Source of the DNA: an uncultured SAR324 cluster bacterium
GTDB lineage: Bacteria > SAR324 > NAC60-12
NCBI GenBank assembly: GCA_902562015.1
Contig: CACERX010000058.1
Coordinates: 1 to 6,099, forward strand
Direction: 5' to 3'
Length of the DNA stretch: 6,099 nucleotides
In this document: positions 1 through 5,028 of the stretch, one piece after another
How the letters are laid out: each line of letters starts with the position of its first letter
How positions within the stretch are numbered: the stretch's first letter is position 1
Position numbers and translations under genes: made by a program
The notes under the pieces: model-generated
Told to the model about the DNA's origin: nothing
What the model saw: only the letters and a program-made list of their open reading frames with translations
Databases searched by the model: none

Positions 1-42
1 TCATCGTCTTAGGCATAAACAACTAAACTGAATTTAGATTTA

Positions 43-294
43 ATGAAATTTTTCAGCAAGCAAATTCAGCTGATCAATCTTCAGGTGTTTTTAATCCTAA
101 TCTTTTCTTTAAATTTTTTACTTTTTTTCAACCTTGGCTGCGGTACTACGCACAACCAAAAAAACTACAATCGTTGTATAGATAAACTTGAAGAAGAAAG
201 ACAGAAAGTAAGAGTAGGGGATGGATTCAGCTACAAAGCACCGAGTTATGAAGAATGTCGTGCGCCAGCCCGCTTCAGATTAGATTCAGATTAG
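43..294 (+). CDS. Small exported or lipoprotein-like hypothetical protein
   Basis: An 83-residue protein that I do not recognise. Residues 1-30 form a basic start (MKFFSK) followed by a long hydrophobic, Phe/Leu-rich stretch, which fits a signal peptide or membrane anchor. Cys33 follows in the context N-L-G-C. That resembles a lipobox, but positions -3 (Asn) and -2 (Leu) are not the usual Leu and Ala/Ser, so lipidation is only possible. The mature part is about 50 residues, hydrophilic and charged, with two more cysteines (Cys45, Cys72) that could form a disulfide in the periplasm. The ATG has no Shine-Dalgarno sequence before it. The last codons lie in an 11-base tandem duplication that supplies the stop codon. 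It lies 144 bases upstream of the hexaheme cytochrome gene with a candidate promoter between, so a shared operon is not required. It could be a chance ORF, but the clean N-terminal hydrophobic segment argues for a real gene. Confidence 0.5.
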   Translation: MKFFSKQIQLINLQVFLILIFSLNFLLFFNLGCGTTHNQKNYNRCIDKLEEERQKVRVGDGFSYKAPSYEECRAPARFRLDSD

Positions 295-295
295 A
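274..295 (+). repeat. 11-bp tandem duplication over the stop codon
   Basis: The 11-mer TTCAGATTAGA occurs twice in direct tandem, at 274-284 and 285-295. Eleven is not a multiple of three, so the second copy is read in a different frame and supplies the TAG stop (292-294) of the small gene. Removing one copy would extend the frame by a few codons (reading E-K-S-I-K-I) to another stop. Confidence 0.75.
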
Positions 296-334
296 AAAAT
301 CAATTAAGATTTAGTAAAGTATTTGCCAATTTTT

Positions 335-346
335 TAAACACTTGAT
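335..346 (+). promoter_or_regulatory. Shared 12-mer upstream of hexaheme cytochrome gene
   Basis: TAAACACTTGAT is found here and again, identically, at 2952-2963 upstream of the diheme cytochrome gene. I did not see it before the other genes. In both places a TTGAC-like or TCGAC-like hexamer follows after 3-4 bases. It may be a binding site for a regulator common to the two cytochrome genes. TTGAT is also the half-site of FNR-type regulators, but no proper second half-site (ATCAA, four bases away) is present, so I do not name the regulator. Confidence 0.35.
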
Positions 347-350
347 AGAG

Positions 351-391
351 TTGACGTAGATTAGCAAAATTACACACAATAGTGTTAAAAT
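351..391 (+). promoter_or_regulatory. Candidate promoter of hexaheme cytochrome gene
   Basis: Two overlapping possibilities are visible. The first is a -35-like TTGACG (351-356) with CACAAT (375-380) after 18 bases, which gives a weak -10. The second is an extended -10, TGT followed by TAAAAT (383-391), that lacks a good -35. The second would start RNA near 398 and leave a leader of about 40 bases before the ATG at 439. In an AT-rich gap such matches arise easily, so the assignment is tentative. Confidence 0.3.
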
Positions 392-438
392 CTTGTCGGA
401 CAACTTAAGACTATTTTTGACTTAAAAAATGGAATTAA

Positions 439-2307
439 ATGAATAAACAATTTATCTCATTTATTATTAGTTTTTTTATTTTTTCAACATTTTCATCAAA
501 TATATTTGCTTCAGCGGATATCCTTCGAGGCAAGGAGAAATACAAGGTCTGTGCGTCCTGTCATGGAGCGAATGGAGAAGGCCAAAAAATCTCAAATGCC
601 CCAAGAATATCAGGCCAGCAGTCTTGGTATATAAAACGGCAGCTAATCAACTACAAGCTAGGTATACGAGGAACTCATCCGAAAGACATTACAGGCATGC
701 AAATGCGTACTATGTCAATGACGTTATATACTGAAAATGATATTGAAGATATTGTTGCTTACATAGGAACTTTGGATGGACGTGGTAAACACATCGGAAT
801 TAATGGAGACATAGAGGCAGGAAAATCTGCTTACACAGTATGCCTGACATGTCACGGAGCAAATGGTGAGGGGAATACAGCACTTAACTCGCCAAAAATT
901 GCAGGCCTACAAGACTGGTACATAGAGCGTCAGTTGCATAATTTTAAAATAGGTGTTCGCGGTGTTCACCAAAAAGATATCTATGGTCAACAGATGAGGC
1001 CGATGGCCATGGCACTTGCAAGCGATCAGGCAATTCGTAACGTAACAGCATATGTTTCAACTTTGAAAGGTGTTTCTATGGCAAAGCCTGCCGGAGTTAA
1101 GTCCAAAAATGTTATGGCCGTTATGAAAAGTGCTGTAAGTGAACCTCTTTATGCCGCTTGTGCATCCTGTCATGGCTCTAATGGAGAAGGGAATCAAAGA
1201 CTAGGGGCACCTCGATTAGCTGGGCAACCAGGATGGTATATCGAAAGACAACTGCGCAATTGGCGTGAAGGTATTCGAGGGACACATTCTGAAGATATTT
1301 ATGGAATGCAAATGAGGCCCATGGCAATGACCTTGATTAAGGACTCAGATCTTAGGAGAGTAGTTGAATATATAACAACATTAAGGGGTGCTCCCTCAGA
1401 AACTTCAATTCAAGGAGACTTAGATTTAGGAAAAACTGCTTATGCGACCTGTACTGCTTGCCATGGTTCTCAGGGTGAAGGGAACAAGGCCCTCAATGCG
1501 CCAAAGATAGCAGGTCTCCCGGATTGGTATGTTGTTAGACAGCTTAAAAGTTTTAAAAAGGGCATACGCGGGACTCATCAAAAAGATATCTATGGACAGC
1601 AGATGAGGCCCATGGCCATGGCACTTGCTAACGATGAAGCTATGAATAATGTGGCTGCATATGTAGCTACATTTAAAGAAAAAATGGTAGCCGTAGAAGA
1701 GAAAACTTCTGAGCCCGCCTCTGTAGAAACTGTTGCATTATCTTCTCTAGGGTCAGCGGAAAACGGGAAAGCATTATATTCAGTTTGCGTTTCCTGTCAT
1801 GGTGCTGATGGAGCAGGAAATAAAGCACTTAATGCACCAAGAATAGCCGGTCAACAAGTATGGTATCTCAAAAGACAACTTGCAGCATTTAAGTCAGGAA
1901 TGCGTGGAACACATTCTGAAGATATTTATGGAATGCAAATGAGACCTATGTCTATGACTCTTACAAACGAACAGGCAATAGCGGACGTTTCTGCTTATGT
2001 AAACTCTCTTGATGGACCGATTTCAGAAACCACTATAAAGGGCGATTTAACAGCAGGAAAATCTTCTTACATGGTTTGTGTTTCATGTCATGGAGCAAAT
2101 GGAGAAGGCAACAAAGACTTGAATGCACCAAAACTTTCAGGTATGCAGGACTGGTACATAGCCAGGCAACTTCAACACTTTAAAAAGGGAATCCGCGGGG
2201 CAAATCCAAAAGATACATATGGAATGCAAATGGCCCCTATGGCTATGACACTGCCTGATAATAAGGCAATTGAAAATATAGCTGCTTACATTTCCACCCT
2301 CAGATAA
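439..2307 (+). CDS. Exported hexaheme cytochrome c of three tandem diheme c4-like units
   Basis: A 622-residue periplasmic electron-transfer protein. Residues 1-26 are a signal peptide ending in the AxA-type site ASA before Asp27. Six class I cytochrome c domains follow, each with a CxxCH heme motif starting at Cys38, 135, 241, 338, 450 and 547. From CxxCH to the Met region the domains align without gaps. The Met 51 residues after the first Cys (89, 186, 292, 389, 501, 598) is the likely sixth iron ligand by analogy with cytochrome c4; another invariant Met follows at +54. Domains alternate: type A (1, 3, 5) has GQ before the WY motif, and type B (2, 4, 6) has a GLxDWY-type motif. Heme motif spacing is exactly 97 within A-B pairs and 106 or 112 between pairs, so the protein is three diheme units joined by linkers. 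The linker before unit 3 is rich in Glu, Ser and Pro. No membrane anchor follows. The ATG at 439 has only a weak GGA before it. The redox partner is not known from this sequence. Similar domains occur in c4 proteins and in c-type tails of some oxidase CoxB subunits. Confidence 0.93.
   Translation: MNKQFISFIISFFIFSTFSSNIFASADILRGKEKYKVCASCHGANGEGQKISNAPRISGQQSWYIKRQLINYKLGIRGTHPKDITGMQMRTMSMTLYTENDIEDIVAYIGTLDGRGKHIGINGDIEAGKSAYTVCLTCHGANGEGNTALNSPKIAGLQDWYIERQLHNFKIGVRGVHQKDIYGQQMRPMAMALASDQAIRNVTAYVSTLKGVSMAKPAGVKSKNVMAVMKSAVSEPLYAACASCHGSNGEGNQRLGAPRLAGQPGWYIERQLRNWREGIRGTHSEDIYGMQMRPMAMTLIKDSDLRRVVEYITTLRGAPSETSIQGDLDLGKTAYATCTACHGSQGEGNKALNAPKIAGLPDWYVVRQLKSFKKGIRGTHQKDIYGQQMRPMAMALANDEAMNNVAAYVATFKEKMVAVEEKTSEPASVETVALSSLGSAENGKALYSVCVSCHGADGAGNKALNAPRIAGQQVWYLKRQLAAFKSGMRGTHSEDIYGMQMRPMSMTLTNEQAIADVSAYVNSLDGPISETTIKGDLTAGKSSYMVCVSCHGANGEGNKDLNAPKLSGMQDWYIARQLQHFKKGIRGANPKDTYGMQMAPMAMTLPDNKAIENIAAYISTLR
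1282..1316 (+). repeat. 35-bp direct repeat, copy 1 (domain 3)
   Basis: This stretch of the third heme domain is identical at DNA level to 1909-1943 in the fifth domain. The offset is 627 bases, which is 209 codons and exactly one diheme unit plus linker. It encodes the segment from the conserved THSED through GMQM. Identity at silent positions suggests recent duplication or gene conversion between units. Confidence 0.8.
1909..1943 (+). repeat. 35-bp direct repeat, copy 2 (domain 5)
   Basis: This is the second copy of the exact 35-base repeat at 1282-1316. Domains 2 and 4 show a comparable but imperfect pair (about 970-1020 and 1576-1630, a few substitutions in some 50 bases), so similarity follows the alternating A/B pattern. 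Confidence 0.8.
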
Positions 2308-2319
2308 ATTGCCTTTAAT

Positions 2320-2354
2320 CTTTCAAAACAATATTTTTTTGAAAGTATTTTTTT
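2320..2354 (+). terminator. Rho-independent terminator after hexaheme gene
   Basis: A 9-bp perfect inverted repeat, CTTTCAAAA (2320-2328) and TTTTGAAAG (2337-2345), has an 8-base loop and is followed by a T-rich tract (2346-2354). The stem is AT-rich, as expected in this genome. It begins 12 bases after the TAA stop and should separate the hexaheme gene from the next gene. Confidence 0.65.
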
Positions 2355-2379
2355 CCTGAGAGTAATATTTTTCTCAAGG
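2355..2379 (+). other. Second small hairpin behind the terminator
   Basis: CCTGAGA (2355-2361) can pair with TCTCAAGG (2372-2379) as a 7-bp stem with one bulged A and a 10-base loop. It directly follows the T tract of the first hairpin and could be a back-up terminator, but only a mixed CTTTCTTT run comes after it. Confidence 0.25.
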
Positions 2380-2431
2380 CTTTCTTTAAATCCAGTATGA
2401 GTAGATATGGAATTCAAAGATGATTTTTCGC

Positions 2432-2439
2432 AGGTGAGG
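2432..2439 (+). promoter_or_regulatory. Shine-Dalgarno site that fixes a TTG start
   Basis: AGGTGAGG is the only strong Shine-Dalgarno-like sequence in the window. It overlaps an in-frame stop (TGA, 2435-2437), so the gene must begin after it. The core AGGTGA ends three bases before the TTG at 2441, which is close but makes TTG the best start. Confidence 0.55.
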
Positions 2440-2440
2440 T

Positions 2441-2899
2441 TTGATTAAAAGTTTCACACTACTAGTTTGTCTATTAATACTGCCTTTTCAAATTTGGGCT
2501 TCCTACGATATTGAAAATGCCTACCCTGAACCAGAACTAAAGCCAAATGATGTGGTAAGGCTTCAACTTCTAGCAATGCAGCAAAATGACGAGAGTAATT
2601 TTGGGATTGAAGTTACTTTCCGTTTTGCATCACCTGCAAATAAAAAACAAACGGGACCATTGAATCGCTTCATCAGGCTTGTTCGAGATCCATCTTACAG
2701 CCCCCTCTTAAACCATCTTAATGCAACATTTCTTGAATTAACTCTCGAAGATGATTTCGCCATTCAGGATGTAATAATAACCACATCTAAAGGCAAACGC
2801 ATCGGTTACCGTTTTCGGCTCTCTATTCAAAAAGGTACCACGTATCCAGAATGTTGGATGACAGACTCAGTAATTCCATTTAAAGTAACCGAAGCTTAA
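2441..2899 (+). CDS. Exported DUF4864-like protein
   Basis: A 152-residue protein starting at TTG. The alternative starts are poor: an in-frame stop lies just upstream, and the next Met is residue 46, inside the domain. The TTG start gives a convincing signal peptide (residues 1-20, a Lys followed by a Leu-rich core, cleavage after Ala20), so the protein is probably periplasmic. The mature part has a helical start with a PNDVVRLQLLAMQ-type segment (about 35-47). It also has the motif FRFASPAN at residues 60-67, a TGPLNRFIRLVRDP-type helix (about 71-85), and YSPLLNH after it. From memory this pattern matches the DUF4864 family and related plant and cyanobacterial proteins of unknown function. 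No catalytic residues are evident, and there is no heme motif. It sits between two cytochrome genes, isolated from the first by a terminator and 191 bases from the ATG of the second. A role with the cytochromes is only a guess from position. Confidence 0.8.
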   Translation: MIKSFTLLVCLLILPFQIWASYDIENAYPEPELKPNDVVRLQLLAMQQNDESNFGIEVTFRFASPANKKQTGPLNRFIRLVRDPSYSPLLNHLNATFLELTLEDDFAIQDVIITTSKGKRIGYRFRLSIQKGTTYPECWMTDSVIPFKVTEA

Positions 2900-2951
2900 A
2901 TTGTATACATATCAAGCTCTTTCTATTAAAAAATTAGGAACACAATATATA

Positions 2952-2963
2952 TAAACACTTGAT
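2952..2963 (+). promoter_or_regulatory. Shared 12-mer upstream of diheme cytochrome gene
   Basis: This is the second exact copy of TAAACACTTGAT (first at 335-346). Here TCGACT (2967-2972) follows after 3 bases; in the first copy TTGACG follows after 4. The parallel placement next to a candidate -35 is the reason to treat it as a possible regulatory site. Confidence 0.35.
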
Positions 2964-2966
2964 CTA

Positions 2967-2995
2967 TCGACTAAGTTTCAACAATGAGCTATATT
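2967..2995 (+). promoter_or_regulatory. Candidate promoter of diheme cytochrome gene
   Basis: TCGACT (2967-2972, four of six matches to TTGACA) and TATATT (2990-2995, five of six matches to TATAAT) are separated by 17 bases. RNA would start near 3002 and give a leader of about 90 bases before the ATG at 3091. The leader is very AT-rich and shows no strong hairpin or known riboswitch. Confidence 0.35.
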
Positions 2996-3090
2996 TTTAT
3001 AAACTCTTATCGTCCAAAAAAATATTTATTTAATTCTCTAAAATAATTTATTAGTTGTTAACATTTATCTTGAATAAAAAAAAATTAATT

Positions 3091-3723
3091 ATGAAATTTT
3101 TTATTTTTTTTGGACTGACGGTATTTTTCTTTACATTAGATGAATTTAAGGTTTCTGCTGCTGGAGACCCTGCAAAAGGGAAAGCCCTATACGCAGTTTG
3201 CCAGGCATGTCATGGTGCTGATGGAATGGGTAATAAAGAGTTAAATAGTCCAAAAATCGCTGGACAGGAACCTTGGTATCTTGAACGACAGCTAAAAAAT
3301 TTTAAAGCTGGAATCAGAGGTACACATCCAAAAGACAGGTTTGGAATGCAGATGCGAGCTATGGCATTAACATTATCAAATGATCAGTCTATTCGTAACA
3401 TGGCTGCATATGTCTCAAGCATGCCTGTGAGAAGCAATGTTGTTCCCACAATCAAAGGGAACGTGGAGGCAGGCAAAACTTTATATGTATTGTGTCAGTC
3501 ATGTCACGGTTCTGCAGGAGAAGGCAACAAAACATTAAACTCACCTAGATTAGCAGGACTACAGGACTGGTATGTGGCTAGACAATTAAAAAACTTTAAG
3601 GCTGGAATTCGTGGAACAAAAAGTGGAGATATGTTTGGTATGCAAATGCGTCCTATGGCAATTTCACTAGCCGATGACAAAGCAATAAAAAATGTTGCAG
3701 CATATATTGCGACTTTAAAATAA
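3091..3723 (+). CDS. Exported diheme cytochrome c (c4-like)
   Basis: A 210-residue periplasmic electron carrier from the ATG at 3091. TTG codons at 3070 or 3055 would add 7 or 12 residues. No start has a Shine-Dalgarno sequence; I prefer the ATG, though the TTG at 3070 would give a more basic signal peptide start. The signal peptide is residues 1-23 or 1-24 (cleavage around VSAA). Two cytochrome c domains follow: CQACH (Cys37-His41) and CQSCH (Cys135-His139), 98 residues apart. The likely Met ligands are Met88 and Met186, with a second invariant Met at 91 and 189. Domain 1 has the GQxxWY form and domain 2 the GLQDWY form, so the protein is one A-B unit homologous to each third of the hexaheme protein at 439-2307. 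Its length and two-domain plan match the cytochrome c4 family, whose members donate electrons to terminal oxidases. That role is plausible here but unproven. It seems to have its own promoter and a weak terminator behind it. Confidence 0.92.
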   Translation: MKFFIFFGLTVFFFTLDEFKVSAAGDPAKGKALYAVCQACHGADGMGNKELNSPKIAGQEPWYLERQLKNFKAGIRGTHPKDRFGMQMRAMALTLSNDQSIRNMAAYVSSMPVRSNVVPTIKGNVEAGKTLYVLCQSCHGSAGEGNKTLNSPRLAGLQDWYVARQLKNFKAGIRGTKSGDMFGMQMRPMAISLADDKAIKNVAAYIATLK

Positions 3724-3739
3724 TCTCAGTTTTCCATTT

Positions 3740-3780
3740 AGATAAATACAAAAATCGAATTATTTATTTTTTTATTTTTT
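3740..3780 (+). terminator. Possible AT-only terminator after diheme gene
   Basis: AGATAAATA (3740-3748) pairs with TATTTATTT (3761-3769) as a 9-bp stem including one G-U pair, with a 12-base loop. A T-rich tract runs to 3780. The stem is almost all A-T and thus weak, so termination here is uncertain. Confidence 0.4.
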
Positions 3781-3807
3781 GAACTTTCTAAAGCTCTTAC
3801 CTAGAAT
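3779..3807 (+). promoter_or_regulatory. Candidate sigma-70-type promoter of the permease genes
   Basis: TTGAAC (3779-3784, four of six matches) and TAGAAT (3802-3807, five of six) are separated by exactly 17 bases. RNA would start near 3814, about 24 bases before the ATG of the first permease. This is the best-formed promoter candidate in the window, and it would make the permease genes a separate transcription unit from the cytochromes. Confidence 0.5.
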
Positions 3808-3837
3808 TTGAAATATCCCATAACTTAAAGCATTTAA

Positions 3838-4935
3838 ATGCGATTTTTTTTGGAAAAGCGAGTTAATACCTCCCCATGGGGTAGGGTTATTGTGCTTGCT
3901 GCAGCTATGATGCTAGTGCTTTTCATAAGTTTATTTTTTTTCCTAGCAGTAGGTATTGAACCTTTTGCAGCTTACAATACGATTGGAGAAGAAGTTTTTA
4001 TGACAGCTTACGGTTGGCAGGATCTGTTAGTTAAAATGACACCGTTAATGCTTACAGGACTTGCAGTGGCGGTTGCTGCTCAGATGAGACTGTGGAACAT
4101 TGGTGCAGAAGGACAGTTTCACATGGGCACATTTGCACTTACATGGTTTGCTTTACAGTTCGATGGAAAAATTCCCGGAGGAATGCTAATCATTTCATTG
4201 TTTCTAATGGCTATGATAGGAGGTGGATTATGGGGAAGCATACCTGGCTTCCTGAAAGCCAGATTCGGTGTCAATGAAATTATCACTTCACTACTACTTA
4301 ATTACGTTGCAGTAGCATGGTTGGACCATTTATTATTTGGAGATTGGCGAGATCCAAATACAAATAATTTCCCAATAACCAGGGAATTTTCTGAAGCAGC
4401 ACAACTTCCGACATTTGGAAATACTCCAGTGCATGCCGGACTTATTCTGGCCTTTGTTTTTGTATTGATAATTGCCTTTGCTTTGTGGAAAACAAAGCTT
4501 GGATTTCAAATCCGTTTGAGCGGAGAAAACCCCAATGCAGCCCGTTACTCAGGAGTTAATATTCGCATGGTAACAATACTTGTCTTTGCTGTAAGCGGAG
4601 CTATTGCTGCTATTGCAGGATTCAGTGAAGTGACAGGGATCCATTACCGTCTTCAGCAAAACATATCCATTGGTTATGGCTATACTGGAATAATAGTGGC
4701 ATGGCTGGCCAGGAATCATCCTCTTGGGATAATTTTAAGCGCATTTTTTATGTCTATTGTTTTTGTGAGTGCAGAGGCATTGCAAATTGAATATGGTCTC
4801 CCTATTTCAATGGTTTATCTATACCAAGGAATAATTTTATTTACAATTCTGGGTTCAGAGATTTTCACTGAATATAGGCTCCGGATTACCGGACGTTTTG
4901 CTCCAACTGGAATAGGAAAAAATTCACATCTTTGA
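3838..4935 (+). CDS. ABC importer permease, NupP/YufP-like (BPD_transp_2)
   Basis: A 365-residue inner-membrane permease, one half of the channel of an ABC importer. It has about nine to ten hydrophobic segments, roughly at residues 17-40, 63-83, 93-110, 115-138, 145-166, 199-218, 243-265, 280-312 and 325-345. The family signature LWNIGAEGQ lies at about residues 85-93. The cytoplasmic loop GENPNAARYSG (229-239), preceded by LGFQIRLS, is typical of the BPD_transp_2 (PF02653) permeases and is likely to contact the ATPase. Length and motifs fit the YufP/NupP half of nucleoside (guanosine-type) importers that work with a BMP-family binding lipoprotein. Simple-sugar importers of the same superfamily are the main alternative. 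The ATG has no Shine-Dalgarno sequence, and a promoter candidate lies 31 bases upstream. The partner permease follows after 93 bases. The ATPase and binding protein are not in the window, so the substrate is inferred from family resemblance only. Confidence 0.9.
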   Translation: MRFFLEKRVNTSPWGRVIVLAAAMMLVLFISLFFFLAVGIEPFAAYNTIGEEVFMTAYGWQDLLVKMTPLMLTGLAVAVAAQMRLWNIGAEGQFHMGTFALTWFALQFDGKIPGGMLIISLFLMAMIGGGLWGSIPGFLKARFGVNEIITSLLLNYVAVAWLDHLLFGDWRDPNTNNFPITREFSEAAQLPTFGNTPVHAGLILAFVFVLIIAFALWKTKLGFQIRLSGENPNAARYSGVNIRMVTILVFAVSGAIAAIAGFSEVTGIHYRLQQNISIGYGYTGIIVAWLARNHPLGIILSAFFMSIVFVSAEALQIEYGLPISMVYLYQGIILFTILGSEIFTEYRLRITGRFAPTGIGKNSHL

Positions 4936-4945
4936 TTACTTAAAA

Positions 4946-4979
4946 TGTTATGCTAAAACAAATTTTTCATAGCATTACA
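4946..4979 (+). other. Hairpin between the two permease genes
   Basis: TGTTATGCTA (4946-4955) pairs with TAGCATTACA (4970-4979) in a 10-bp stem with one T-T mismatch and a 14-base loop. It lies just after the stop of the first permease gene and has no T tract behind it. An mRNA processing or stability element, or a leaky terminator, fits better than a full terminator. Confidence 0.45.
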
Positions 4980-5028
4980 AACTATTTTAAAATCAAACAA
5001 ATATTTACTGAATTTTAATCAATATATA

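Noticed and set aside
342..355. FNR/Crp-type operator suggested by TTGAT ahead of the hexaheme gene
   Set aside because: The half-sites (TTGAT and TTGAC, four bases apart) are direct rather than inverted, and the second copy at 2959 has only an imperfect inverted partner.
538..2245. Regularly spaced repeats that might look like an array of DNA repeats
   Set aside because: They are coding repeats of about 100 codons that correspond to heme domains, not a CRISPR or satellite array.
2891..2918. Inverted repeat AGCTT/AAGCT around the stop of the DUF4864-like gene as a terminator
   Set aside because: The stem has only five pairs with a long loop and no T tract.
3055..3090. Longer diheme cytochrome starting at TTG 3055
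   Set aside because: It would place 12 extra residues before a complete signal peptide that begins at ATG 3091, with no Shine-Dalgarno site. The TTG at 3070 remains a weaker alternative.
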